The translations under genes and the position numbers were made by a program. A stretch of 64,000 bases of DNA, taken from NCBI RefSeq assembly GCF_001865245.1, contig NZ_MKXB01000106.1, forward strand, positions 1-64,000, written 5' to 3'. Below, piece after piece: positions 21,479 through 32,017 of this stretch. Below the pieces are notes generated by a model, which had not been told where the DNA came from, ran no database searches, and saw nothing but the letters and a program-made list of their open reading frames with translations. The stretch comes from Streptomyces sp. CC53 (GTDB lineage Bacteria; Actinomycetota; Actinomycetes; Streptomycetales; Streptomycetaceae). The first letter of the stretch is position 1; each line of letters begins with the position of its first letter.

Positions 21479-23155
21479 TCAGCGGATCGGTGTGTACGCC
21501 CGCTCGACCTTCTGTGTTCCGCTCAGCGTCCGGTAGGAGCGCGTCCACCGGGCGGAGGCGGCCGGGTCCTTGCGCTGCGAGAGCACGTAGTAGTCCATCT
21601 GCGACCGCTCCGCGGTCACGTCGAGGACGCCGTACCCGTGGTGGTCCATGTCCACCCAGTGCACATGGCTGTTGGCCGCCTTGATGGCCGCCGCCGCCAC
21701 GTACGAGGCGGTGTTCGCCGGGACGCGCAGGATGTCGTCGAGGTTGTCCGAGGTCACCGACGTCACCACGAACTCCGTGGCCGCCGAGGGCGACTTCGGG
21801 TAGGTGGCCGCGGTCACCGGCACGTCGTTCGCCCACGCCATGTGGATGTCCCCGGTGAGGAAGACGGTGTTGCGCACGCCCCGCTCCGTCAGGTGCGCGA
21901 GCAGTTCCCTGCGGTCGTCGGTGTAGCCGTCCCACTGGTCCGTGTTGACCGCGAGCCCGCCCGACGGCAGACCCATCAGTTCGGCCACCGGCCCCAGCAG
22001 GTGCGCCGGGAGCGACCCGAACGCCACCGGCGAGATCATCACCGACGTGCCGACCAGCCGCCACGTCGCGTCCGAGGACGCCAGCCCCGCCTTCAGCCAG
22101 TCCAGCTGGGCCCGGCCCGTGATGGTGCGCTCCGGGTCGTCCACCTCCCCGCTGCCCGTCGCGGTCTGCTGCGAGCGGAAGGACCGCAGGTCCAGCAGGT
22201 GCAGGTCGGCCAGCTTGCCGTAGCGCAGCCGCCGGTAGACCGTGCCCTCGGTGGACGTGCGCACCGGCATCCACTCGAAGTATGCGCGCTTCGCGGCCGC
22301 CACGCGCTCCGCCCAGGCGCCCTCGCCCTCCGGGGTGTGGTTGTCGGCGCCGCCGGACCACGTGTCGTCGGCGAACTCGTGGTCGTCCCATATCGCGATC
22401 ACCGGGTGCGCCGCGTGCAGCGCCTGCAGGTCGCGGTCCGTCTTGTACGTGGCGTGCCGGACCCGGTAGTCGGCCAGGGTGACGATCTCGTGCCGCGGCT
22501 CGTGCGGCCGCAGCACCCTGCTGGTCTTGGGGTACTGCCCCGAGCCGTACTCGTAGATGTAGTCGCCGAGGTGGAGCACCGCGTCCAGGTCGTTGCGGGC
22601 GGCGAGGTGGCGGTACGCGGCGAAGTAGCCCGCCTCCCAGTTCGCGCAGGACGCCACGCCGAACCGGATGCCGGGCAGCGCGGCGTCGTACGCGGGTGCC
22701 GTGCGCGTGCGGCCCACGGGGGACGGCGCCTGCGCGCCGCTCCCCGCGTCGCCGGCCGCGGAGAACCGGAACCAGTAGGTGGTGGCCGGCTGCAGCCCGC
22801 GGACGTCCACCTTCACGGTGTGGTCGGAGTCGGTGCCCGCCACGGTCGTGCCCCGGGCGACGGTGCGGGTGAACGCCCTGTCCTCGGCGACCTCCCATCT
22901 CACCTCCGTGTCCGGCCCCTTCCCGGAGCCCGGGGTGGCGTCCGGGGCCGGGGTCACGCGGGTCCAGAGCAGGACGCCGTCGGGGAGCGGGTCACCCGAG
23001 GCGACTCCGTGGAGGAAGGCAGGGGCGCGGGTGTCCGCGGCGGCGGGCGGGGCGGCGGCGAGCAGGGCGGGCGCGGCTACGGCGCTGGCGGCGGCGGCCT
23101 TGACGACCGTACGGCGGCTGGGGGTGCTGCTGTGCAGGGTGTTTCGACTGGTCAC
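21479..23155 (-). CDS. phoD: PhoD-family secreted alkaline phosphatase/phosphodiesterase
   Basis: 558 residues, exported by the Tat system. The signal has twin arginine [12 protein letters not shown] and a long Ala-rich h-region ending AAAD near residue 41. An N-terminal Ig-like PhoD_N domain ([23 protein letters not shown]) precedes the metallophosphatase domain with [34 protein letters not shown] and [13 protein letters not shown]. It binds Ca/Fe by family knowledge. Signal lacks a ribosome site; a TAGTCT hexamer lies 8 bases before the GTG, so it may be leaderless. I see no convincing PHO box of GTTCACC repeats. It scavenges phosphate outside the cell. Confidence 0.95.
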   Translation of the reverse strand: MTSRNTLHSSTPSRRTVVKAAAASAVAAPALLAAAPPAAADTRAPAFLHGVASGDPLPDGVLLWTRVTPAPDATPGSGKGPDTEVRWEVAEDRAFTRTVARGTTVAGTDSDHTVKVDVRGLQPATTYWFRFSAAGDAGSGAQAPSPVGRTRTAPAYDAALPGIRFGVASCANWEAGYFAAYRHLAARNDLDAVLHLGDYIYEYGSGQYPKTSRVLRPHEPRHEIVTLADYRVRHATYKTDRDLQALHAAHPVIAIWDDHEFADDTWSGGADNHTPEGEGAWAERVAAAKRAYFEWMPVRTSTEGTVYRRLRYGKLADLHLLDLRSFRSQQTATGSGEVDDPERTITGRAQLDWLKAGLASSDATWRLVGTSVMISPVAFGSLPAHLLGPVAELMGLPSGGLAVNTDQWDGYTDDRRELLAHLTERGVRNTVFLTGDIHMAWANDVPVTAATYPKSPSAATEFVVTSVTSDNLDDILRVPANTASYVAAAAIKAANSHVHWVDMDHHGYGVLDVTAERSQMDYYVLSQRKDPAASARWTRSYRTLSGTQKVERAYTPIR

Positions 23156-23247
23156 GGGCGATCAGACTACCCGTCACATTACTCACGGGTACGCCGTAAG
23201 TCGGCCTCTTCGCCGTGTGGTTGGCCGGTGTTCGCCGCTCATACACG

Positions 23248-23282
23248 GAAGGGCCTGCTCCGGTGGCCGGAGCAGGCCCTTC
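23248..23282 (-). terminator. Terminator of the DsbA-like gene
   Basis: Perfect 16-bp stem (23248-23263 with 23267-23282), 3-base loop, 16 bases past the minus-strand stop at 23299. Confidence 0.8.
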
Positions 23283-23298
23283 GGGGGAGGGGGAGGCG

Positions 23299-24114
23299 TC
23301 AGCCCTTGAGGGCCTTGTCGATCGCCGCGGTGAAGTCGGCCGCGGTCATCGGCGTGCCCTGGCCGTCCGCACCCGTCACCTTCTTGCCGTCCATCCTCAG
23401 CGTCGGCGTGCCCTCGACGCCGCTCTTGTTGAAGGTCTCCGACATCTTCAGCGCCCACGCGTCGAAGGTGCCGTCCTCGACGTCCTTCTTGAACTGCTCG
23501 TTGCTCTTCAGCGCGGGGACGGTGTCCGCGATCTCCAGCAGGTAGGAGTCCTTCGCGAACTTGTCCTCCGACTCCTCCGGGTGGAAGTCGGTGGAGAACA
23601 GCGCCGACTTGAACTCCATGAACGCCTCGGGGCTCACGTTGAGCGCCGCGCCCATCGCGGACAGGGCGTTCTTGGAGCCCTCACCCGGGAAGCTGTTGTC
23701 GATGAAGGAGGCGCCCACGAACCGGAGCTTGTACTTGCCCGCCTCGACGTCCTTCGCGACCGTCTCGCCGACCCGCTGCTCGAACACGGCGCAGACCGGG
23801 CAGCGCGCGTCCTCGTAGATCTCCAGCGTCTTCTTCGCCGTCGCCTTGCCGACGACGACCGTCGTCCCGTTCTCACCGGAGGTGTTCTTCGGGGCCTTGA
23901 CGTCCTTGACCTCGGCCGCCGCCTCCCAGGCCGTGGGCTTGTTGGCCTGGACGACGGCGTAGCCGATGCCGCCGGTCAGCGCCAGCACGCCCACGCCGAC
24001 CAGGCCGACGGTGAGCTGGCGGCGCCGCTTCTCCTTCTTCGCCTGCAGCTCGCGCTCACGGCGCAGCCGCTCGCGGGCCGCTGCCTTGTTCGCCTTGCTG
24101 TTGCGTGCACTCAT
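23299..24114 (-). CDS. Membrane-anchored DsbA-like thioredoxin-fold protein
   Basis: 271 residues. A highly charged cytoplasmic helix (residues 1-34, KAAARERLRRERELQAKKEKRRR) leads into one transmembrane segment (LTVGLVGVGVLALTGGIGYAVV), then an extracytoplasmic domain. The active site EDARCPVCAVFEQ (about 101-113) has the CxxC of thiol oxidoreductases, and cis-Pro is in VEGTPTLRMDG. The helical insertion between is DsbA-type. It likely introduces or isomerises disulfides in exported proteins such as the neighbouring secreted enzymes. It is a structural twin of the gene at 53151. Confidence 0.9.
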   Translation of the reverse strand: MSARNSKANKAAARERLRRERELQAKKEKRRRQLTVGLVGVGVLALTGGIGYAVVQANKPTAWEAAAEVKDVKAPKNTSGENGTTVVVGKATAKKTLEIYEDARCPVCAVFEQRVGETVAKDVEAGKYKLRFVGASFIDNSFPGEGSKNALSAMGAALNVSPEAFMEFKSALFSTDFHPEESEDKFAKDSYLLEIADTVPALKSNEQFKKDVEDGTFDAWALKMSETFNKSGVEGTPTLRMDGKKVTGADGQGTPMTAADFTAAIDKALKG

Positions 24115-24221
24115 GGTGGTGTGTCTCCGTCTGCGTCAAACGAGGGGGTGAGGGGCGCGGTGCTCGCCCGAGCCCACGCTGCGCGCTCCCGCCCGTGCCC
24201 CGGACGAGAGCGGCCCGCGTC

Positions 24222-24923
24222 TCAGGCGAGCGCGGCCCGCGGCGGCCCCCGCCGCCCGACGGAGTGCACCAGCAGCCGCGTGCGGGAGGCCCTGGCCCGC
24301 ACCCGCGGCCGGGCGGACGGGACCCGGCGTCCGCCGCCGCCCCCGGCGGCCGCCACCACGACGGCGCAGGCGGTCAGCAGCGGCCGGAACGTGAAGGTCG
24401 CCGCCGCGCGCGCCAGCCGGGCCAGCGCCGCCTCGCCGCGCCGCAGCCAGGCGGCCGCGGCCAGCCCGACCGCCACGTGCGCGGTGAGCAGCAGCCACGG
24501 CACGGCGGGGTCGGGGGAGTGGACCAGCGCGCCCACGGCGGAGTCGGGCGCGGCCACCCCCGGCAGGGGCATGCCCAGGGCGTCGCCGCACAGCACGTCG
24601 AGCCCGACCGCGCGCAGGGAGCCCGCTATGGGCCCGCCGGACGGTCCGTAGCAGGTGTGCTGGCCGGCCGTGAACACCGTGTCCGCGGCCAGCTCCAGCG
24701 GCACCAGCAGCCCGGCGATGGACCAGAAGCCGCGCTCCCGTCCCGCCAGGGCGTAGGCTGCGGCGAACACGCCGCCCGCCACCAGCAGCACGGCCGTCAC
24801 GGGGAGCGGCACGCGCGACAGCAGCACGTGGGAGGCGACGGACAGCGTCACGACGAGTGCCGTGAAGATCGCTGCCCGCAGCCCCCTCAACCGGGTCCCG
24901 GCCGTGCCGTCCATCGCGTCCAT
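24222..24923 (-). CDS. Integral membrane protein of unknown function
   Basis: About 233 residues from the ATG at 24923. Five or six hydrophobic segments: AAIFTALVVTLSVASHVLL, VTAVLLVAGGVFAAAYALA, WSIAGLLVPLELAADTVF, VPWLLLTAHVAVGLAAAAWL and LLTACAVVVAAAGGGG. A basic tail follows. The loop TAGQHTCYGPSGG carries a Cys and His and another Cys is in DVLCGD. I do not recognise the family. The start region has no ribosome site; CACACT lies 8 bases before the ATG. It lies upstream of the DsbA-like gene on the same strand (107 bases apart). Confidence 0.75.
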   Translation of the reverse strand: MDAMDGTAGTRLRGLRAAIFTALVVTLSVASHVLLSRVPLPVTAVLLVAGGVFAAAYALAGRERGFWSIAGLLVPLELAADTVFTAGQHTCYGPSGGPIAGSLRAVGLDVLCGDALGMPLPGVAAPDSAVGALVHSPDPAVPWLLLTAHVAVGLAAAAWLRRGEAALARLARAAATFTFRPLLTACAVVVAAAGGGGGRRVPSARPRVRARASRTRLLVHSVGRRGPPRAALA

Positions 24924-25410
24924 CGTCGGAGAGTGTGCCACGCCTGCGCGTAAGGACCCGCTAAACCGACCGCGAGGCCGGTTCCCGTACGCGGTGAGGC
25001 CCGCCCCCGAGCCGTCGGCACGGCCGCCGGGCGGCGCCCGCCGTCCCGCCCGAGCCCCCGCGCGGCCCCGTACCGCCTCCGGGCATCCAGTCACCGTCCC
25101 TGCCGGCGGCCTCGTCCGGACGGGACGGCGGGCCGGCCCGCGCCACCCGCCCGCCCGCCGCCGTCGGCCCGCCCGCACCCGTCCCGGCGGTTCGGTACGG
25201 GCCGACCGGGAGGCACCGCACGCGTGCCCTGCGCGGGGCCCGGCCGTGCTCGGCGCCCACGCGCTTCGCGTGGCCGGAGCGTCCCTCGGGGCGCCGTACC
25301 CGCGCCGTGTGCGCCCCCGCGCGCTGTGTCGCGACGCGCCCGGAGGTGTCACCGCGGAGCCGTAGACTTCCCAGCGACCCCCCTTCCCAGGAACCCCGGA
25401 GGCCGCAGCC
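24924..25410. other. Divergent region between the membrane protein and dnaE
   Basis: 487 bases without a convincing gene. A possible dnaE -10 TAGACT lies at 25363-25368, followed by a 42-base leader with a CCGGAGG ribosome site at 25397-25403. Open frames on both strands here are GC-bias artefacts with no start signal. Confidence 0.55.
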
Positions 25411-28400
25411 GTGTCGAAGCCGCCGTTCACGCACCTTCACGTGCACACCCAGTACTCGCTGCTGGACGGTGCCGCGCGGCTCAAGGACATGTTCAACGCC
25501 TGCAACGAGATGGGCATGACCCACATCGCCATGTCCGACCACGGCAACCTGCACGGGGCGTACGACTTCTTCCACACCGCGAAGAAGGCCGGGGTGACCC
25601 CGATCATCGGCATCGAGGCGTACGTGGCCCCCGAGTCCCGGCGCAACAAGCGCAAGATCCAGTGGGGCCAGCCGCACCAGAAGAGGGACGACGTCTCCGG
25701 CTCCGGCGGCTACACGCACAAGACGATCTGGGCGGCGAACAACACGGGTCTGCACAACCTCTTCCGGCTGTCCTCCGACGCCTACGCCGAGGGCTGGCTC
25801 CAGAAGTGGCCGCGCATGGACAAGGAGACCATCTCCCAGTGGTCGGAGGGGCTCATCGCCTCCACCGGCTGCCCCTCGGGCGAGCTCCAGACGCGGCTGC
25901 GCCTCGGACAGTTCGACGAGGCACTGAAGTCGGCCGCCGAGTACCAGGACATCTTCGGCAAGGACCGCTACTTCCTGGAGCTGATGGACCACGGCATCGA
26001 GATCGAGCGCCGGGTCCGCGACGGCCTGCTGGAGATCGGCAAGAAGCTCGGCATCCCGCCGCTGGTCACCAACGACTCCCACTACACGTACGCGCACGAG
26101 GCGGGCGCCCACGACGCCCTGCTGTGCATCCAGACCGGCAAGAACCTCTCCGACCCCGACCGCTTCAAGTTCGACGGCACCGGCTACTACCTGAAGTCGA
26201 CGGACGAGATGTACGCCATCGACTCCTCGGACGCCTGGCAGGAGGGCTGCCGCAACACCCTCCTGGTCGCCGAGCAGGTCGACACCACCGGCATGTTCGA
26301 GAAGCGCGACCTGATGCCGAAGTTCGACATCCCCGAGGGCTACACCGAGGTCACCTGGTTCCAGGAGGAGGTCCGCCGCGGCATGGAGCGCCGCTTCCCC
26401 GGCGGCGTCCCCGAGGACCGGCAGAAGCAGGCCGAGTACGAGATGGACGTCATCATCCAGATGGGGTTCCCCGGCTACTTCCTCGTCGTCGCTGACTTCA
26501 TCATGTGGGCCAAGAACAACGGCATCGCCGTGGGCCCCGGCCGAGGCTCCGCCGCCGGCTCGATCGTCGCGTACGCCCTCGGCATCACCGACCTCGACCC
26601 GATCCCGCACGGCCTGATCTTCGAGCGGTTCCTCAACCCCGAGCGCGTCTCCATGCCCGACGTCGACATCGACTTCGACGAGCGCAGGCGCGGCGAGGTG
26701 ATCCGGTACGTCACGGAGAAGTACGGCGCCGACAAGGTCGCCCAGATCGGCACGTACGGCACCATCAAGGCCAAGAACGCGATCAAGGACTCCGCGCGCG
26801 TGCTGGGCTACCCGTACGCGATGGGCGACCGCATCACCAAGGCCATGCCCGCCGACGTCCTCGGCAAGGGCATCCCGCTCTCCGGCATCACCGACCCGAA
26901 CCACCCGCGCTACTCGGAGGCGGGCGAGGTCCGGGCGATGTACGAGAACGAGCCCGACGTGAAGAAGGTCATCGACACCGCGCGCGGCGTCGAGGGCCTG
27001 GTCCGGCAGATGGGCGTGCACGCCGCCGGCGTGATCATGTCCAGCGAGACCATCACCGACCACGTCCCGGTGTGGGTGAGGCACACCGACAACGTGACCA
27101 TCACCCAGTGGGACTACCCGAGCTGCGAATCGCTCGGCCTGCTCAAGATGGACTTCCTGGGCCTGCGCAACCTCACGATCATGGACGACGCCGTCAAGAT
27201 GGTGAAGGCCAACAAGGGCATCGACATCGAGCTCCTGAGCCTCCCGCTCGACGACCCCACGACCTTCGAACTGCTCCAGCGCGGCGACACCCTCGGCGTC
27301 TTCCAGTTCGACGGCGGCCCCATGCGGTCCCTGCTGCGGCTGATGAAGCCCGACAACTTCGAGGACATCTCCGCCGTCTCGGCCCTCTACCGGCCGGGCC
27401 CGATGGGCATGAACTCGCACACGAACTACGCCCTCCGCAAGAACGGCCAGCAGGAGATCACCCCGATCCACCCCGAGCTGGAGGAGCCGCTCAAGGAGGT
27501 CCTGGACGTCACCTACGGCCTGATCGTCTACCAGGAGCAGGTGCAGAAGGCCGCCCAGATCATCGCGGGCTACTCGCTCGGCGAGGCCGACATCCTCCGC
27601 CGCGTCATGGGCAAGAAGAAGCCCGAGGAGCTCGCGAAGAACTTCGTGCTCTTCCAGAAGGGCGCCCGGGAGAAGGGCTTCAGCGACGAGGCCATCCAGG
27701 CGCTCTGGGACGTGCTGGTCCCCTTCGCCGGCTACGCCTTCAACAAGGCCCACTCCGCCGCGTACGGACTGGTCTCCTACTGGACGGCCTTCCTCAAGGC
27801 GAACCACCCCGCCGAGTACATGGCGGCGCTCCTCACCTCGGTCAAGGACGACAAGGACAAGTCGGCCGTCTACCTGAACGAGTGCCGCCGCATGGGCATC
27901 AAGGTGCTCCCGCCGAACGTCAACGAGTCGGAGTCCAACTTCGCGGCCCAGGGCGACGACGTGATCCTCTTCGGCCTGTCCGCCGTACGGAACGTCGGCA
28001 CGAACGTCGTCGAATCGATCATCAAGTGCCGCAAGTCGAAGGGGAAGTACTCCTCCTTCCCCGACTTCCTCGACAAGGTCGAGGTCGTCGTCTGCAACAA
28101 GCGGACCGTCGAGTCGCTGATCAAGGCCGGCGCCTTCGACACGATGGGCCACACCCGCAAGAGCCTGGTCGCCCACCACGAACCGATGATCGACAACGTG
28201 GTCGCGGTCAAGCGCAAGGAGGCCGAGGGCCAGTTCGACCTCTTCGGCGGCATGGGCGGCGACGAGGACAGTGGCGAGCCCGGCTTCGGCATGGACGTGG
28301 TGTTCTCCGACGACGAGTGGGAGAAGTCCTACCTGCTCGCGCAGGAGCGGGAGATGCTCGGCCTGTACGTCTCCGACCACCCGCTCTTCGGCATCGAGCA

Positions 28401-28947
28401 CGTCCTCACCGACAAGGCCGACGCGTCCATCGCCCAGCTCGCCGACCTCTCCGACGGCTCCGTCGTCACCATCGGCGGCATCATCTCCGGCCTCCAGCGC
28501 AAGATGACCAAGCAGGGCAACGCCTGGGCCATCGCCACCGTCGAGGACCTGGCCGGCTCCATCGACTGCATGTTCTTCCCCGCCTCCTACCAGCTGGTCT
28601 CCACCCAGCTCGTCGAGGACGCCGTGGTCTTCGTCAAGGGCCGGCTCGACAAGCGCGAGGACGTGCCCCGGCTCGTCGCCATGGAGCTGATGGTCCCCGA
28701 CCTCTCCGACGCGGGCACCAACGCGCCGGTCGTCATCACCATCCCCGCCCTGAAGGTCACCCCGCCCATGGTCGGCCGCCTCGGCGAGATCCTCAGCCAC
28801 CACAAGGGCAACACCGAGGTGCGGATCAAGCTCCAGGGCCCCCGCAAGACGACCGTGCTCCGCCTCGACCGGCACCGCGTCCAGCCCGACCCGGCGCTCT
28901 ACGGCGACCTGAAGGGGCTCCTCGGACCGTCCTGCCTGGCCGGCTGA
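25411..28947 (+). CDS. dnaE: DNA polymerase III alpha subunit
   Basis: Replicative DNA polymerase catalytic subunit, C-family DnaE1 type. 1178 residues, GTG start with GGAGG. The N-terminal PHP domain starts at FTHLHVHTQYSLLDG. The palm has PDVDIDFDERRRGEVIRY (about 417-434) with the catalytic Asp residues; GPGRGSAAGSIVAYALGI precedes it. The fingers and beta-binding region follow (FDLFGGMGGDED, about 937-948). The OB-fold (VVTIGGIISGLQRKMTKQGN) lies near 1020 and a C-terminal tau-binding part ends the protein. Length and motif order are normal. Monocistronic, with a strong downstream terminator. Confidence 0.98.
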   Translation: MSKPPFTHLHVHTQYSLLDGAARLKDMFNACNEMGMTHIAMSDHGNLHGAYDFFHTAKKAGVTPIIGIEAYVAPESRRNKRKIQWGQPHQKRDDVSGSGGYTHKTIWAANNTGLHNLFRLSSDAYAEGWLQKWPRMDKETISQWSEGLIASTGCPSGELQTRLRLGQFDEALKSAAEYQDIFGKDRYFLELMDHGIEIERRVRDGLLEIGKKLGIPPLVTNDSHYTYAHEAGAHDALLCIQTGKNLSDPDRFKFDGTGYYLKSTDEMYAIDSSDAWQEGCRNTLLVAEQVDTTGMFEKRDLMPKFDIPEGYTEVTWFQEEVRRGMERRFPGGVPEDRQKQAEYEMDVIIQMGFPGYFLVVADFIMWAKNNGIAVGPGRGSAAGSIVAYALGITDLDPIPHGLIFERFLNPERVSMPDVDIDFDERRRGEVIRYVTEKYGADKVAQIGTYGTIKAKNAIKDSARVLGYPYAMGDRITKAMPADVLGKGIPLSGITDPNHPRYSEAGEVRAMYENEPDVKKVIDTARGVEGLVRQMGVHAAGVIMSSETITDHVPVWVRHTDNVTITQWDYPSCESLGLLKMDFLGLRNLTIMDDAVKMVKANKGIDIELLSLPLDDPTTFELLQRGDTLGVFQFDGGPMRSLLRLMKPDNFEDISAVSALYRPGPMGMNSHTNYALRKNGQQEITPIHPELEEPLKEVLDVTYGLIVYQEQVQKAAQIIAGYSLGEADILRRVMGKKKPEELAKNFVLFQKGAREKGFSDEAIQALWDVLVPFAGYAFNKAHSAAYGLVSYWTAFLKANHPAEYMAALLTSVKDDKDKSAVYLNECRRMGIKVLPPNVNESESNFAAQGDDVILFGLSAVRNVGTNVVESIIKCRKSKGKYSSFPDFLDKVEVVVCNKRTVESLIKAGAFDTMGHTRKSLVAHHEPMIDNVVAVKRKEAEGQFDLFGGMGGDEDSGEPGFGMDVVFSDDEWEKSYLLAQEREMLGLYVSDHPLFGIEHVLTDKADASIAQLADLSDGSVVTIGGIISGLQRKMTKQGNAWAIATVEDLAGSIDCMFFPASYQLVSTQLVEDAVVFVKGRLDKREDVPRLVAMELMVPDLSDAGTNAPVVITIPALKVTPPMVGRLGEILSHHKGNTEVRIKLQGPRKTTVLRLDRHRVQPDPALYGDLKGLLGPSCLAG

Positions 28948-29000
28948 CCGCACACCCCACAGCCGGACCGCACCGCACGCCGGCCGACGGGCCCGCCCCC

Positions 29001-29093
29001 CACGGCCACGCGGAGGGGCCGGGCCCGTCGTCACGGCCAGGCGGAGGGGCCGGGCCCGTCGTCACGGCCAGGCGGAAGGGGCGTGGCCGTCGT
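29001..29093. repeat. Three 31-bp tandem repeats in the dnaE 3' spacer
   Basis: Unit starting CACGGCCA and ending CCGTCGT occurs at 29001-29031, 29032-29062 and 29063-29093, with a partial fourth from 29094. Units 1 and 2 differ by one base. Unit 3 has diverged so that it pairs with the partial fourth copy to form the terminator. Confidence 0.8.
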
Positions 29094-29111
29094 CACGGCC
29101 ACGCCCCTTTT
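29076..29111. terminator. Bidirectional intrinsic terminator between dnaE and the 52-aa gene
   Basis: Perfect 15-bp stem (29076-29090 with 29095-29109), 4-base loop, followed by a T-run (29108-29111) on the plus strand and by an opposing A pair on the other side. It is one of the few hairpins here with a U-tract. Confidence 0.85.
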
Positions 29112-29125
29112 CCCTGCCGACCGCG

Positions 29126-29284
29126 TCAGTTGTGGCCGAACCTCTTCTGCCGGCCCTTCTGCGCCACGTCCGCCGGCGTCACGTGCGCCGCATGCTGCTC
29201 CATCGACGTGTCCCGTGCCTGCTGCGTCTCGCGCTCGGACTGCCGCTGCTGCTGGGTGCGGTCGCTCTTCTTGTTCTTGGCCAT
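29126..29284 (-). CDS. Small basic, Gln-rich hypothetical protein (52 aa)
   Basis: Encodes a 52-residue hydrophilic protein: it begins MAKNKKSDRTQQQRQSE, continues RETQQARDTSMEQHAAHV and ends KGRQKRFGHN. There are no hydrophobic segments and no Cys. The ATG at 29284 has a clear GGAGG site (GGAGGCACCCTC), and the gene ends just before the shared terminator. Small proteins of this type occur across Streptomyces in this position, but I know of no function. The basic, helical composition would suit nucleic-acid or ribosome binding; that is inference only. Confidence 0.8.
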   Translation of the reverse strand: MAKNKKSDRTQQQRQSERETQQARDTSMEQHAAHVTPADVAQKGRQKRFGHN

Positions 29285-29563
29285 GAGGGTGCCTCCTGGG
29301 GGGGGGATGTGTGGGGGCCAGGGCCGCGACCAGCCTCACACACCCCCATGAGCTGCGCATTTTGGATCATTGCGGACCGTAGCGGAGCCCGTTCGTCGAC
29401 CGCGCACCCCACCGGACCCGTAGTCAGGAGCGGGCCGAGCGCGTACGGTGAGGCGCCACGCCGAAGATCGCGTTCCGGCCGTTAAGACCCCGGCAGTCGG
29501 GCAGACTCGAAGGAAACCCGAAGCAACCTCCGATCCCGAGGTTCCCGAAAGAGGGTGGAACAC

Positions 29564-30910
29564 GTGGACCGCTGCGTCGTGCTCGTGGACGCCGGCTATC
29601 TGCTCGGCGCCGCAGCAAGCCTCATCGCCGGAGAACCGGCCCGCTCCCGGATCACCGTCGACCACGCCGCCCTCGTCCAGGCCCTGCGCGAAGGCGCCGA
29701 GGCGGACACCCGGCAACCCCTGCTGCGGATCTACTGGTTCGACGGCGCCCCCGACCGCGTCCCGCAGCCCGAGCACCGCCGGCTGCGCGTGATGCCCCGC
29801 GTCACCGTCCGGCTGGGAGCCCTGACCCGCAGCGACGGACGCTGGGCGCAGAAGGGCGTCGACGCCGCCATGCACGCCGAACTCACCGAACTGGCCCGCA
29901 ACCGCGCCTGCTCCGACGTCGTGCTCGTCACCGGCGACGGCGACCTTCTGCCCGGCCTGATGTCCGCCAAGGAACACGGGGTCGCCGTCCACCTGTGGGC
30001 CGTCCAGGCCGCCGACGGCGACTACAACCAGTCCGAGGACCTCGTCGCCGAGGCCGACGAGCGGCGCGTCCTCGACCGCGCCTGGATCACCCGGGCCGTC
30101 CGCGCCAAGGACCTCACCGGCCCCTGCGCCCCGCCCCCGGCCCCCCGCCCCGAGATCGCCGCGATCCTCGCCGCACCGCTCCCCGAGGCCGCCCTCGCCG
30201 CCTCCACCGAACGTGCTTCCGGCAACGGCTCCCACGCCTCGGGGACCGGCCAGGACCCTGGCGCCCCCGCTTCCCGGCCCGCCGGCACCTCCCGATCCGG
30301 TGCGTCCGACGCGCCTGCCGACGGGACCGCGTCCGGCGCCGCCTCCGCACCCTCCACGGCCTCCAGGGGCGTCCCCACCCCGAAGGACCTCGCCGGGCTG
30401 CGCCCTCCCGGACACCCCCAGGCGCCGCCCGCCCCCGCCGTCCCCGCCAACGCCACCCTGCGCTGGTCGTCCGACCGCGGCTGGATCGACCGGCCCGGCG
30501 GCCCCGTCGGCGAGCCCCCCGAGACGGCCTCCCTGCCCACCCTCGCCCAGCTCACCAGCGCCGAGCAGCGCTGGGCGGACCGCGAGGAGGACATCACGAC
30601 CGTGGGCGGGGACCCCTTCGAGGTCGGCCAGGTCTTCGCCCGCCGCTGGATGGACCGGCTGCCCGACCCCTCCCACGTCGACAACCTCTCCAGCATGTAC
30701 CCGCGGATCCCGCACCGCATCGACGGCGAACTGCTCCGCTACGCCGCCCGCTTCGGGCTCCTCGCCCACAAGGACGACCAGATCGACGAGCACGACCGCT
30801 ACGCGATCCGGGCCGGCTTCTGGCGCGAGATCGACGTCCGCGCCGCCGCCGCGAACCACACCGGGCACCCGTCGGCCCCCCACGCCGGGCCCGCCGCGCC
30901 CGTCGAGTGA
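29564..30910 (+). CDS. NYN-domain (PIN-like) putative ribonuclease
   Basis: 448 residues. The N-terminal 170 residues form a NYN/PIN-like domain: RCVVLVDAGYLLGA with the first Asp, LRIYWFDGAP, KGVDAAMHAELTELA with KGVD, and DVVLVTGDGDLLPGL with the second acidic pair. A Pro/Ala-rich linker (about 195-295) leads to a C-terminal helical domain (TVGGDPFEVGQVFARRWMDRLPD..., MYPRIPHRIDGELLRYAARFG) that may be a winged-helix or OST-HTH-like module. The GTG at 29564 is preferred over the one at 29555 because GAGGGTGG lies at correct spacing. Probably an RNA-processing or surveillance enzyme; the target is unknown. Confidence 0.85.
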   Translation: MDRCVVLVDAGYLLGAAASLIAGEPARSRITVDHAALVQALREGAEADTRQPLLRIYWFDGAPDRVPQPEHRRLRVMPRVTVRLGALTRSDGRWAQKGVDAAMHAELTELARNRACSDVVLVTGDGDLLPGLMSAKEHGVAVHLWAVQAADGDYNQSEDLVAEADERRVLDRAWITRAVRAKDLTGPCAPPPAPRPEIAAILAAPLPEAALAASTERASGNGSHASGTGQDPGAPASRPAGTSRSGASDAPADGTASGAASAPSTASRGVPTPKDLAGLRPPGHPQAPPAPAVPANATLRWSSDRGWIDRPGGPVGEPPETASLPTLAQLTSAEQRWADREEDITTVGGDPFEVGQVFARRWMDRLPDPSHVDNLSSMYPRIPHRIDGELLRYAARFGLLAHKDDQIDEHDRYAIRAGFWREIDVRAAAANHTGHPSAPHAGPAAPVE

Positions 30911-30981
30911 CGCCGGCGGACGGCACCGCGGCACCGCCCCGGACTCGGCCCGGCCGCCCCGACCCCTTAGGCTCATCCCTC

Positions 30982-31965
<984 letters not shown>

Positions 31966-32017
31966 CCGCCCCGCACCCCGCCCGGCAGGCCGGCGACAAC
32001 GACGGGAGCAGCGAACG

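Noticed and set aside
23156..23247. PHO box upstream of phoD
   Set aside because: I found no GTTCACC direct repeats, only weak partial matches.
24961..29034. 1357-codon minus-strand frame opposite dnaE
   Set aside because: Antisense shadow of dnaE with no start signal or recognisable domain.
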